The notes below the pieces were generated by a model, which was given only the letters and a program-made list of their open reading frames with translations, was not told the origin of the DNA and ran no database searches. From contig JAJNBA010000061.1 in the NCBI GenBank assembly GCA_021155985.1, positions 1-34,613 of the forward strand: DNA of 34,613 nt. The letters run 5' to 3'. A program made the translations under genes and the position numbers. Below are positions 10,011 through 18,029 of the stretch, piece by piece. Numbering within the stretch: position 1 is the stretch's first letter; each line of letters opens with the position of its first letter. This DNA comes from Actinomycetes bacterium. GTDB lineage: Bacteria > Actinomycetota > UBA4738 > HRBIN12.

Positions 10011-10919
10011 ATGCGTGGCTGGACCCTCTGGCCGGTGGTCCTATCGATGCTCGTGGCCGCGTGCGCCCCGCAGGAGTACCACGCAGATACCCCCGCGCAC
10101 TACCAGAGCGCCGCCGGATGTGCCCAGGTGAACCGAGACAACCTCTATGCCGCCGCCGGATACGCGAACGCCTACCTGACCGTGGCCACGGGCGAGCCGG
10201 CCTCCCCGCCCTGGTGGGAAGGGGGCACCACCCACGAGCACCCCGAGTGGAGGTTGAACGACCCGTGCCTCGGTCGGGGCTTCGAGGGCGCTGTGACCTT
10301 CGAGGTAGCCGAGCGCCTCGGCTTCTCCGAGGACAGGATCAGGTTCGTCCCGATCGGCTTCACGGAGTCGTTCACGCCCGGCCCGAAGGGCTTCGACTTC
10401 GCGCTCCAGCAGATCTCCTACCTGCCGGGGCGCGCGGAAAGCGTGGACTTCAGCGAGGGGTACTACGATGTGCAGCAGGCGCTCGTGTCCGTCCGGGGCT
10501 CACCGATCGTTGACGCCACAACGCTCGAGCAGCTGAAGGACGCCACGCTGGGCGCACCGACAGGTACCACGAGCCTCCGCTTCATCGAGGGCACGATCCA
10601 GCCGGACAGGCAGCCGGTCGTCTACGACGATCTCGGCGCCGCGGTGGACGACCTGAAGAACGGACGGGTCGACGGCATCGTGGTGGACCTGCCGAGCGCG
10701 TCCTTCATCACCGATGTGCAGGTCCCGCAGGGCGTGGTCGTCGGCCGTCTCCCGAGCGTTGGCTCGCAGGAGTACCTCGCGATGGCGTTCGAGAAGGGAA
10801 GCCCGCTCGTGGAGTGCGTGAACCTCGCGCTCCAGGAGATGAAGGGCGACGGCTCGCTCGACGCGATCCACCGGAAGTGGCTCGAGGGCGCGGCCGACGC
10901 GCCGCTCATCCGGGACTGA
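10011..10919 (+). CDS. Lipoprotein, family 3 extracellular solute-binding protein
   Basis: The protein looks like the periplasmic/lipoprotein receptor of a polar amino-acid-type ABC transporter (SBP_bac_3). From ATG 10011 it has a short N-region, a hydrophobic stretch and the lipobox LVAAC. The two-lobed binding fold follows: GFEGAVTFEVAERLG, then FDFALQQISYLPGRAESVDFSEGYY (the usual switch-region signature of the family), then LKNGRVDGIVVDLPSASF. A WWEGG/HEHPEW insertion near the N-terminus is unusual for the family. No permease or ATPase adjoins it, so it is an orphan receptor here. The frame is open from GTG 9873, but the extra 46 residues would bury the signal sequence. Confidence 0.82.
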   Translation: MRGWTLWPVVLSMLVAACAPQEYHADTPAHYQSAAGCAQVNRDNLYAAAGYANAYLTVATGEPASPPWWEGGTTHEHPEWRLNDPCLGRGFEGAVTFEVAERLGFSEDRIRFVPIGFTESFTPGPKGFDFALQQISYLPGRAESVDFSEGYYDVQQALVSVRGSPIVDATTLEQLKDATLGAPTGTTSLRFIEGTIQPDRQPVVYDDLGAAVDDLKNGRVDGIVVDLPSASFITDVQVPQGVVVGRLPSVGSQEYLAMAFEKGSPLVECVNLALQEMKGDGSLDAIHRKWLEGAADAPLIRD

Positions 10920-11080
10920 CTCGGGCGATCAACCGGCAGGGGGAGACGTTCACGCGCGATCGGTCCGTCTCAGCTCCAAGCCTCCGAGCCCGCGAGGCGG
11001 CAGGTGTTGCCGTTCTCTACGAGAACTTCGAGGCGCTCGCAGCAGGGCAGCGATAACCGAAGGCTGGGGAGATCCGAGCA

Positions 11081-11623
11081 TCAGAGGTTGAGCGCGGGGA
11101 CGCCGTGGCTTCCGAGGATCTGTGAGATCTCACCGCCGTGGTGGAGGTCGTGCTCGACGAGGTGCCAGATCACCCACTGACGGGTGCACGTCTCCGTGCC
11201 CGAGCGGCGCTCGCGAGTGAACTCGACGGCGAGGTCGTCAGGCGTCCAACGCCGGAGGCATTCCTCGATCATGGTCCAGGTCCGATCGAATGCCTGGACG
11301 ATCTCGGCCGCGCTGCGAGGGTGATCCTCGTCGTCCTCCCACCCGGCATCCTCCAGGGGCAGGTCGGGAACGGTCGTGCTCGCCACGCGGAACAGGTCGC
11401 GGGTGGCAGGATCACCCTCGCCGAAGACGTCATGGAACCAGTAGGCGCGGGATCCCGCCACGTGACCGGCGAGCTGCCAGACGGCCCATTGGTGCGGAGC
11501 GGTCCGCAGTCCGAGCTGCTCGGGCGTGAGATCGCGCAGCGCATCGAGGACGAGGCCCTGGTAGTGGGCCCAGCCATCGTAGAAGGTTTCCGATCCGGGC
11601 GTTGAGGTCGACATACGCCGCAT
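11081..11623 (-). CDS. DinB-like four-helix protein
   Basis: The product (180 residues, or 177 if it starts at the ATG at 11614) has the DinB/YfiT-like four-helix-bundle pattern. There is a first metal-ligand-type histidine in WQLAGHVAGSRAYW and the paired histidines of WVIWHLVEHDLHHGGEIS near the C-terminus. Members are metal-dependent thiol or hydrolase enzymes, often thiol transferases, and the substrate is unknown. Neither start has a clear Shine-Dalgarno sequence. It stands alone between the solute-binding protein gene and the cyclase gene. Confidence 0.83.
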   Translation of the reverse strand: MRRMSTSTPGSETFYDGWAHYQGLVLDALRDLTPEQLGLRTAPHQWAVWQLAGHVAGSRAYWFHDVFGEGDPATRDLFRVASTTVPDLPLEDAGWEDDEDHPRSAAEIVQAFDRTWTMIEECLRRWTPDDLAVEFTRERRSGTETCTRQWVIWHLVEHDLHHGGEISQILGSHGVPALNL

Positions 11624-11703
11624 GGTAGGCGCCGCGCTATCCCTAGGTCACCTGTGGGCGGGAACGTGTGTGAGCCGTCGGGACCCGCCGACCCCGCTCC
11701 TCG

Positions 11704-13320
11704 TCAGGACACCACCTCGAGCAGTTCGTAGACGTCGATGGTTTCCGTTCTGCCCTTCAATGACGTGGGACCGAGCGGTTCGACTCGCACCCGATCGCGC
11801 ATCCGCCGATACGTGGCGTCCGCGAGGAGCACCTGCCCCGGGCGGGCGATCGCCTGCACTCGCGCCGCCACGTTCGTGGTGTCGCCGATCGCGGCGAAGC
11901 TCCGCTGACCCGTCGAGCCGACGTTCCCGATCACGGCGAGCCCGCTGTTCAGGCCGATCCGGAATCGAGGCCACTCCGGGTGCTCCGCGGCGGTGCGAGC
12001 CGTGTCCTCCTGGATCGCCAGGGCGGCTCGCGCGGCATGGAGCGCGTGATCGGGCTGATCGTCGAGCGCGTTGAACACCGCCATGATCGCGTCGCCGGCG
12101 AATCGTTCGATCAGGCCTCCCTCTCGCTCGACGACCACTGGCACCGTTCCCTCCCAGTAGCGGTTGAGCATGTCGATCACCTCGGAGGCCGCCTTCCCCT
12201 CGCTGAAGGTCGTGAACTCGGCCAGATCCGCGAAGAGCACCGTGACGTCCGTTTCCCTTCCGCCCAGGTCGGCGAACGAGGGCTCCTCGTGCAAGCGGTC
12301 GGCCAATCGGGGCCCTGCGTACTGATGGAAGAGCGTGTCGACCCTCACCAGTTCCCGAGCCGAGCGCACGAGGGAGGCGACCTCCTCCGCGCTCGCGCCC
12401 TCCGCGTGAAGCCGATCGATCACGGGTGCCAGGGGTGCCTCCGCGCGGATCGCTTCCACCATGGTCCCGAGCGAGTCGGCTTGCCGCTGATCGATCCGCT
12501 CCAGTGTTCGCTCCATGTAGAGACCGCCGAACGCCCCGGTGACCGAGCCCTGACGTTCATACTCGGCACGAGCCGTGAGCAGGATCACGACGAAAGCGAT
12601 CGCCATCAGGACGTGCCACTCCCACCAGGTGGCGTGCCAGCTCCGCGCGACGATGATCGCGAGCACGGCCTCGGCGAGCAGGACGAAGGCCGTCGCCATG
12701 GCGAGCGGAAGAGGGCTGCGGCGGCGCAGATAGACAGTGACGTAGCGGATCGCGGCGAACCCATAGAGCCCGATCGCCACCGGTGCGATCACGCGGAGCG
12801 GCGTGGGTGCCTCGCTCGGCGCCGGCCCTCGAAGGAGAGACACGCCCGCGAGCGATGCCGACGCCCAGGCCACGAGCAGGGCGATCAGCGCCCACCGGAT
12901 CCAGCGTCTCGCCGATCGCGACAGCTGGCGCGGCCCGTCCTCCGGCTGCACCGCCGAAGCCGCGGAGAACACGGCTGCCAGGAAGAGGCCGATCGGTGTG
13001 GCGACCACGAAGCCGTTGTTCGGCTCGCTGACGAGGACCTCCGGGGTGGCGAGGGCGTGCAGCGCAAGGAATCCTGCGCTCGTCAGCAGCGCGAGCGACA
13101 CGAGGAACAGCCGGACGTCGTCTCGGCGCGTGGCCGCTTCGCTCATCGCGAGACCGAGCACGGTGTCGACGAACGCGACGCTCAGCACGAGCCAGAAGTG
13201 CGACGGGTGATGCTCCCAATGCACATCGAGGCTCGGGACGGCGAGCAGGAGCGCGAGGCCCACGAGCGGCAGTACGAGGGCTCCGACCAGCGTGACGACC
13301 TTCCAACGCGCCTCGCTCAT
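11704..13320 (-). CDS. Membrane-anchored class III adenylate/guanylate cyclase
   Basis: The 538-residue protein has about seven N-terminal membrane helices (to about residue 250), a linker, and a class III cyclase domain from about 355 to the end. Catalytic features are visible: metal aspartates D365 (VLFADLAEF) and D410 (RFAGDAIMAVF), and the GDTTNVAARV segment with the transition-state asparagine and arginine. The usual nucleotide-contact lysine is arginine in RFAGD, a common variant. It would make a cyclic nucleotide at the cytosolic face in response to a membrane signal. ATG 13320 was chosen over a GTG at 13359 because it is preceded by GGGGCGGAGCGG. Confidence 0.88.
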   Translation of the reverse strand: MSEARWKVVTLVGALVLPLVGLALLLAVPSLDVHWEHHPSHFWLVLSVAFVDTVLGLAMSEAATRRDDVRLFLVSLALLTSAGFLALHALATPEVLVSEPNNGFVVATPIGLFLAAVFSAASAVQPEDGPRQLSRSARRWIRWALIALLVAWASASLAGVSLLRGPAPSEAPTPLRVIAPVAIGLYGFAAIRYVTVYLRRRSPLPLAMATAFVLLAEAVLAIIVARSWHATWWEWHVLMAIAFVVILLTARAEYERQGSVTGAFGGLYMERTLERIDQRQADSLGTMVEAIRAEAPLAPVIDRLHAEGASAEEVASLVRSARELVRVDTLFHQYAGPRLADRLHEEPSFADLGGRETDVTVLFADLAEFTTFSEGKAASEVIDMLNRYWEGTVPVVVEREGGLIERFAGDAIMAVFNALDDQPDHALHAARAALAIQEDTARTAAEHPEWPRFRIGLNSGLAVIGNVGSTGQRSFAAIGDTTNVAARVQAIARPGQVLLADATYRRMRDRVRVEPLGPTSLKGRTETIDVYELLEVVS

Positions 13321-13396
13321 CCGCTCCGCCCCGCCGGACCCATCGGAGGAGCCAATCACAAACGCGCGCCGGAAGAAGTTGGTCCGAACACGAAGA

Positions 13397-13428
13397 GAGA
13401 GGGCCGGCCCAGAAGGGCCGACCCTCTC
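13397..13428 (-). terminator. Rho-independent-type hairpin after the 57-residue membrane protein
   Basis: GAGAGGGCCGGCCC (13397-13410) and GGGCCGACCCTCTC (13415-13428) form a 14-base stem around a 4-base loop. Read on the minus strand the single imperfection is a G-U pair, and the 3' side continues TCTTCGTGTT. It starts 28 bases past the stop of the small gene and so probably ends that transcript. Confidence 0.7.
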
Positions 13429-13455
13429 GGATCTCAGCTCTGGAGCACTCGGCCC

Positions 13456-13629
13456 TTACTCGAAGCGCCGGCGGGTCAGGCTCGTGACCAACGCCCCCGC
13501 CTCGACCGGCCGGAACGCGAACGTCATCCATGTCATGGCGGTGACCAGGATCAAGATGGTGCCGATCGTGCCCCAGCTCGTGCCGAGGGCGACGAGCGCC
13601 AGTGCGATGGCTCCGATCAAGAACAGCAT
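13456..13629 (-). CDS. Small two-helix membrane protein (57 residues)
   Basis: The ATG at 13627-13629 is preceded by a clear ribosome site (AGGAAAGG) and opens a 57-residue protein. It has two hydrophobic segments (about 2-16 and 19-38) and a basic tail ending LTRRRFE. A strong hairpin terminator follows, so it is a real monocistronic unit rather than the tail of the longer frame open upstream. I do not recognise a family. It lies between the membrane cyclase and tRNA-Cys. Confidence 0.65.
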   Translation of the reverse strand: MLFLIGAIALALVALGTSWGTIGTILILVTAMTWMTFAFRPVEAGALVTSLTRRRFE

Positions 13630-13859
13630 CGTGCTTTCCTTTCCTCGAGACCCGCGCCATGGCGCGGCGGTGGTGGCCCTGCCTTGCTCTTCGAGGCTAC
13701 CGACCGAGGGATCCTGTGAGGGCGGTGCCGCGTGAACACTGTGTGAACACCCACCAGGCGGTCGGATGTTCCCGTCAGGCCGATCTTGGGGGTTCGGTAC
13801 CCTGCACCCTTCGAGGGGCCAGCCCTGTCGCGAGCCGCGGCTAGACTGGCCCCTCGTCC

Positions 13860-13930
13860 GGCGGGGTGGCCGAGTGGTTAGGCAGAGGCCTGCAAAGCCT
13901 CGCACACCGGTTCGATTCCGGTCCCCGCCT
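13860..13930 (+). tRNA. tRNA-Cys (anticodon GCA)
   Basis: The acceptor GGCGGGG (13860-13866) pairs with CCCCGCC (13923-13929). The anticodon stem GAGGC/GCCTC encloses CTGCAAA with GCA at 13892-13894, and the T loop is TTCGATT. The discriminator is T13930 and CCA is not encoded. A -10-like TAGACT at 13842-13847 lies 12 bases upstream. tRNA-Val follows 24 bases downstream. Confidence 0.95.
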
Positions 13931-13973
13931 CGAGGCCCGCTACGATGAGGGCTCGGGCGCTTAGCTCAGGGGG

Positions 13974-14029
13974 AGAGCGCTTCCTTGACACGGAAGAGGT
14001 CAGAGCGCTTCCTTGACACGGAAGAGGTC
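13974..14029 (+). repeat. Perfect 28-bp tandem duplication inside tRNA-Val
   Basis: Units 13974-14001 and 14002-14029 are identical. Each spans the 3' strand of the D stem, the whole anticodon arm and the variable loop. Confidence 0.95.
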
Positions 14030-14053
14030 AGAGGTTCAAATCCTCTAGCGCCC
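14008..14053 (+). repeat. attachment-site-like core in tRNA-Val (copy A)
   Basis: This is the 46-bp 3' part of tRNA-Val, from the second anticodon stem to the end of the acceptor stem. It recurs without mismatch at 30223-30268 and with one mismatch at 34567-34612, always in the same orientation. The 3' half of a tRNA gene is the classic target of tyrosine recombinases. Confidence 0.8.
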
Positions 14054-14102
14054 ACCACGAAACGCGCAGGTCAGGGCCCGTTTTCGGTGTGAGACTCCTG
14101 GT

Positions 14103-15485
14103 TCACGGGGGCAGCGTCGCGCCAGAGCGGACAGCCTCAACGACATCGAGGATTGCCTTGATGGCGTTCGCAGAATCGCCTTCGTCCTCGATCAGCGAGG
14201 CGTGCGATCCGTCCTGGATGACCCGTTGGACGCTGTTCGTCGACAGGCCGGCCATCTTCTCTTGCAGCGGCAGCCACCCGTCGTGAGCGTCCTCAGCCGC
14301 GGTGACGACGATGAACGGCTTGTCGCCCAGGCTCGTCAGGGCTTGCGCTTGGCTGAGAGCGGCTTTGAGACCGACAGCATCGTCGCGGTAGCCGCGATTG
14401 TGGCGGCCGGTGGACAACAACGCGCGCGCCTCTGCCCATGCCTCTGGCGGGAGGCCGGCACTTGCCGAGGGGTACGCCAGTCGCCCCACGCCTAGCCGAG
14501 CGACCGATGGGAATAGCGCGGTGGACCTGCGGATGCCCTCGTATTCACCGGCGTAGCCCGGGAGGTTGGCGATGGCATCCGGTGGCTGGGAGTCAAGCAA
14601 CACCAGGCCGGCGACCTCATCGGGATACTGAGCGGCGAAGACCTGCACGTACACACCGCCGGATGAGTGCCCGGCGAGGACGTACGGGCCGTCGATCTCG
14701 GCCCGGTCAAGGAGCGTGTGGAGGTCGGTCGCGATCGCGACACCATCTCGCGGAGTCTCGGCGAGTTCACTCCAACCCATGCCGGCTCGGTCGTAGACAC
14801 AGACCTGGGTTTCGGTAGCCACGCCTGGTTGGATCCATCCGGACATCATCGCGGCCGGCTGGCCGAGCCCGGCTTCGAGGATCACCGTCGGAGTGCCCGA
14901 GCCCGTACAGCTGATATGGAGCTTGTGGCCACCGACGTCGATCAGCTGGCCGGGCATCGCGTACGCAGACTCGTCCAGCGTTTCGCGGATCGTCTCGTAG
15001 GCCCCGCCCACGGCCGCAAGGAGGAGAACCGCCAACACCGGATAGATGATCCCGCGACGCGACCAGCTGTGGAGCGACCGCCGCGACTGGATGATCATCC
15101 AGATTGCGAGCCCAGCGGCGGCGATCGGCCACACCCAGCCGAAGGCCCGGAGCACGCCGTCACTCGGCCGGATGACCAAGTGAGCCAAACCAAGTACACC
15201 CATGAAGATCGCCGGCACGTATGCCCATCTTTGCGACTGATCGGTCCGACGGCTGGAGAGCCAGGCGAGCATCGTCCAGCCGAGGGCAAAGGCAAGAAGA
15301 ACCGACCCGCTGATGATCGGCTCCGTGGCCCCCCCGAACACGATGATGCTCAGGACGAGCGCAAGGATCAGGCCACCGAGGATGCTCCCGGCAACGATCC
15401 GGCCGATATGGCCCCTGCGTGCAGGAGGCAACGGCTCGGGCGCCATGTTGGGATCTCGGACGTCACTACGCGTGGTTGTTGACAT
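14103..15485 (-). CDS. Membrane-anchored alpha/beta-hydrolase
   Basis: The 460-residue protein has about five N-terminal membrane helices (29-51, 56-76, 88-106, 115-132, 146-162) and a C-terminal alpha/beta-hydrolase domain from about 180. The nucleophile elbow is GHSSG (S274), the oxyanion region is EAGLGQPA, and the late QDGSHASL supplies the catalytic-type histidine. The substrate is unknown; esterase or lipase-like activity is likely at the membrane face. It is the first gene after tRNA-Val and ends 46 bases from it. Codons 195-240 are duplicated in diverged form inside the broken SDR gene at 26385-26523. A second possible start is at 15446. Confidence 0.85.
   Translation of the reverse strand: MSTTTRSDVRDPNMAPEPLPPARRGHIGRIVAGSILGGLILALVLSIIVFGGATEPIISGSVLLAFALGWTMLAWLSSRRTDQSQRWAYVPAIFMGVLGLAHLVIRPSDGVLRAFGWVWPIAAAGLAIWMIIQSRRSLHSWSRRGIIYPVLAVLLLAAVGGAYETIRETLDESAYAMPGQLIDVGGHKLHISCTGSGTPTVILEAGLGQPAAMMSGWIQPGVATETQVCVYDRAGMGWSELAETPRDGVAIATDLHTLLDRAEIDGPYVLAGHSSGGVYVQVFAAQYPDEVAGLVLLDSQPPDAIANLPGYAGEYEGIRRSTALFPSVARLGVGRLAYPSASAGLPPEAWAEARALLSTGRHNRGYRDDAVGLKAALSQAQALTSLGDKPFIVVTAAEDAHDGWLPLQEKMAGLSTNSVQRVIQDGSHASLIEDEGDSANAIKAILDVVEAVRSGATLPP
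14765..14903 (-). repeat. Hydrolase-gene segment repeated at 26385-26523
   Basis: This 139-bp stretch of the hydrolase gene (codons about 195-240) recurs in the same orientation at 26385-26523 with scattered substitutions and no length change. Confidence 0.85.
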
Positions 15486-15551
15486 TTCCCACAGTCACCC
15501 CTCGATCAGCGCACCACGACGAAGCGGCACGACATCTCTTATTGCCGACCA

Positions 15552-16289
15552 CTAGACCCTTTCTCGCGTGGCGCTCGACGACTCGGGGACCCTCACGGTC
15601 GCATCCATGGCGGAGATGGCGGCAGGCTTGAACCCCTTGACGATGAGGTAGATGCCGAGCCCCAACTCCCAGACGAATTCGGGAGCCGTCGCGATGAGTT
15701 GCGGGGCGGAACCCGCATCGAAGGCGCCGAAGAACACGCCGATCCCCGAAGCGATGATCAGCGGACCCCCGATCAGGCCCAGCATCGCGAACCGTCGCGG
15801 GACGAGGCCGGTCCGGTACATCAGATAGCCGAGCAACAACCCGTTCCCGATGCCGACCGTGAAGCCTGGCCCGAGCAGGAACGTCCAGTCATGAATCGCG
15901 GCGAGCGAAGCGCCGACCGCCGACAGGTTGGCCGCATCGGCGCCCGCAGGCTCCTGCCGCAACGTCACGATCGCCAGGACGCTCAGGATGCCGACGGCGA
16001 TGAACACACTTTCGACGAGCCGAGCGGTGACGAAACCGAGAGCGGCGCCTTCGTATCGCCGCCTGAGGAGCGGGAACAGCACGACGGCGGTACCGATGTT
16101 CGCGGCGATGAGGAGCACCTCCAGGAACGCGGCGATCAACAGGCTCGTGTTGGATCCGGCGCCGGCCATGTAGCCAGGCTCGTTGAGGATCGAGTCGTAG
16201 ATCAGCTTCGCGGGGATCGAGGTCACGAATGTGATGACCATGAGCCACCCGAAGGCTCGAGCGATCGTTCGCGGATCCTGAAGGTTCAT
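15552..16289 (-). CDS. DUF4386 family membrane protein
   Basis: The 245-residue protein starts at ATG 16289 with AGGAAAGGA just upstream; a second in-frame ATG at 16307 lacks such a site. It has about six membrane helices and the DUF4386 pattern: RTIARAFGWLMVITFVTSIPA at the start, then a central ARLVESVFIAVGIL and later IHDWTFLLGPGFTVGIGNGLLLGYLMYRTGLVPRR. The function of the family is unknown. It lies 39 bases below the disrupted dehydrogenase gene on the same strand. A more distant relative lies at 25398-26084 in the same island. Confidence 0.82.
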   Translation of the reverse strand: MNLQDPRTIARAFGWLMVITFVTSIPAKLIYDSILNEPGYMAGAGSNTSLLIAAFLEVLLIAANIGTAVVLFPLLRRRYEGAALGFVTARLVESVFIAVGILSVLAIVTLRQEPAGADAANLSAVGASLAAIHDWTFLLGPGFTVGIGNGLLLGYLMYRTGLVPRRFAMLGLIGGPLIIASGIGVFFGAFDAGSAPQLIATAPEFVWELGLGIYLIVKGFKPAAISAMDATVRVPESSSATRERV

Positions 16290-16328
16290 CTGGATTCCTT
16301 TCCTCATGCCTTGCCGGGTCGCTCTCCG

Positions 16329-17289
16329 TCAGACGGTGATGACGACCTTGCCGCGGGAGTGGCCTTCCTCCAGGTAGCGGATCGCGTCGGGGACCTCGAT
16401 CAACGGGTACGTCCGGTCGATCACCGGCGTGACCGTGCCGGCCTCGACGAGCTCCACGAGGGCCAGAAGATCCTGTCGCTTGATCTTCGTCGCCAGTCCG
16501 CGAAGCCTCTGACCCACGAACAGGGACACCATGGGGGCCCGCAGCATCCCGCGGAAGAAGCCTCCGGTCCACCGTCCACCCCCGTCGCCGCCCACGATCA
16601 CGAGGGTGCCCTTCGGGGTGAGAGCGCGGCGCAGTCGTGACAACGGGCGGCGGCCCGCGGTGTCGATGATCACGTCCCAGCGCCGGGCCCCACCCGTGAA
16701 GTCTTCGCGCGTGTAGTCGATCACGTCGTCCGCGCCGAGCGATCGGACAAGGTCCTCCTTCGATGCGCTCGAGACGGCAGTGACCTTCGCACCCTCTGCC
16801 TTGGCGATCTGCACCGTGAGCGATCCCACGCCTCCGGCCGCGCCGATGACGAGCACGCTCTGCCCCGGCTGCACGTGGCCCTCCTCGCGGATTGCCCGGA
16901 GGGCCGTCACGCCGGAGACCGGGATGGCCGCTGCCTGCTCGAAGCTGAGGTTCGCAGGCTTCGGGATCAGATCACCTGCTGCGGCGATCGCGAGCTCGGT
17001 TCGCGGTGCCCATCACCTCGTCACCGGGTCTGATCCCCGTCACGTTGGCGCCGACCGCCTCGACCGTGCCCGCGACGTCCCAGCCGAGGACCTTGGTCTT
17101 CGGCTCGCGGAGCCCGATCGCGAGGCGCGCCATGTACGGCATCCCGGTCATCAGATGCCACGCGTCCGGACCGCAGCCGGCCGCGTGGACCCGGACGAGC
17201 ACCTCCTCATCGCTGGCGGTCGGTCGATCGATCTCTCGGAGCTGGAGGACGTCGGCCGAGCCGTAGGTGTCCTGGACGATCGCCTTCAT
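16329..17289 (-). pseudogene. Frameshifted zinc-independent alcohol dehydrogenase/quinone oxidoreductase
   Basis: Two consecutive frames make one MDR-family NAD(P)-dependent reductase. The N-terminal GroES-like part (from ATG 17289, MKAIVQDTYGSADVLQL...GDEVMGTAN) goes out of frame near 17000 and stops at 16972. The rest resumes in another frame as ELAIAAAGDLIPKPANLSFEQAA and continues with the Rossmann motif GAAGGVGSLTVQIAK to VVITV at 16329. Compared with family members about four residues (GSFA-like) are missing at the join, consistent with a small out-of-frame deletion. The zinc-ligand set of true alcohol dehydrogenases is absent, so quinone-reductase-like activity is expected of the ancestor. 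A sequencing error is possible. Confidence 0.8.
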
Positions 17290-17374
17290 CGTGCTCCTAT
17301 TTCCTCCCGGAGGAGTCCGGGTGGTCGCTTCTGTGAGTGTCACGGTCGTCTCCCTGGTAGATGAGCGGCTAGCC

Positions 17375-18010
17375 CTAGGCGGCCAGTCGGAAGGGCGGAT
17401 ACCGGTCGGTAACCAGGAGGAGCGCGTAGCCCAGAACCCGGTCGTGCCACCGGATCACGCCCTCCACGAAGTTGAAAAGCCCGCGCGGGTAGCGTCCGGT
17501 GAAAAGGATCGCGAACCATGCGATGACGACGGCGAACACCGCAGCGATGTACAGGAAGAACAGGGCGACGTAGTGAGGGATCGCGAGGAACCACTTCACT
17601 AGGGGAAGCCACCGATTCAGGTCCCGCTTGACGTTCGGGTAGTCGTAGTCGAGGTGAACCGACTGATGGTCATCGGTGGAGGGGTATCGGTCGTCCATGA
17701 GGCTGAGGTAGATTCCGACACGGTTCGAGAAGCGGAGCAGTTCCCGGCTCCAGTCGAACCACCAGCGCGGGTACTTCTGTCGGAATAGGATCATCAGCAG
17801 GGGTCCGAAGAAGAGGAAGCCTCCCGCGCCAGCGGCCACGGCGGTTCCGTGTTCGTAGCTCCACTCCCACGTTCCTCCGCTGACACTGGCCAGGACGATC
17901 AGGATCGGGATCGCCGCGAAGAAGCGGAAGAAGGTGGTCAGTCGATTCAGTTCCCGCTCCGGATGGTCCACCGAGAACAGGACGGGATAGGCGGGCGGTG
18001 CAACCTGCAT
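17375..18010 (-). CDS. DUF4389 domain membrane protein
   Basis: The 211-residue protein starts at ATG 18010 after AAGGAG. It has the DUF4389 layout: an N-terminal PVLFSVDHPERELNRLTTFFRFFAAIP segment, paired membrane helices, the cytosolic FTGRYPRGLFNFVEGVIRW motif and a C-terminal helix. The repeated Y-P-R-x-L/W-F motif (KYPRWWFDWSRELLRFSNRV) marks an internal duplication. Family function is unknown. It begins 19 bases below the ABC permease stop and is probably part of that operon. Confidence 0.85.
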   Translation of the reverse strand: MQVAPPAYPVLFSVDHPERELNRLTTFFRFFAAIPILIVLASVSGGTWEWSYEHGTAVAAGAGGFLFFGPLLMILFRQKYPRWWFDWSRELLRFSNRVGIYLSLMDDRYPSTDDHQSVHLDYDYPNVKRDLNRWLPLVKWFLAIPHYVALFFLYIAAVFAVVIAWFAILFTGRYPRGLFNFVEGVIRWHDRVLGYALLLVTDRYPPFRLAA

Positions 18011-18029
18011 GTCCAACACACTCCTTCGA

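Larger units (their letters stand above)
13955..14057 (+). tRNA. tRNA-Val (anticodon GAC) with an internal 28-bp tandem duplication
   Basis: The ends form a normal tRNA: acceptor GGGCGCT (13955-13961) with AGCGCCC (14047-14053), D arm GCTC/GAGC, T arm AGAGG/CCTCT with loop TTCAAAT, discriminator A14054 and encoded CCA. Between them the segment 13974-14001 is repeated exactly at 14002-14029, so there are two anticodon stem-loops (CTTCC-TTGACAC-GGAAG, GAC at 13987-13989 and 14015-14017). Without one copy the tRNA would be a regular 72-mer. With both, the second arm would sit where a long variable arm does. It may be non-functional, a novel form, an assembly artefact, or a scar of integration. 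A -10-like TACGAT lies at 13941-13946. Confidence 0.8.

Noticed and set aside
11704-13320. Arginine in place of the usual lysine in the cyclase RFAGD motif as a sign of inactivity
   Set aside because: The RFAGD form is common among class III cyclases with intact metal aspartates, so it is not evidence of loss.
11980-13719. A 579-codon plus-strand open frame
   Set aside because: It is the shadow of the membrane cyclase and the small membrane protein gene. Its product is very rich in R/H/E/D with no recognisable domain.
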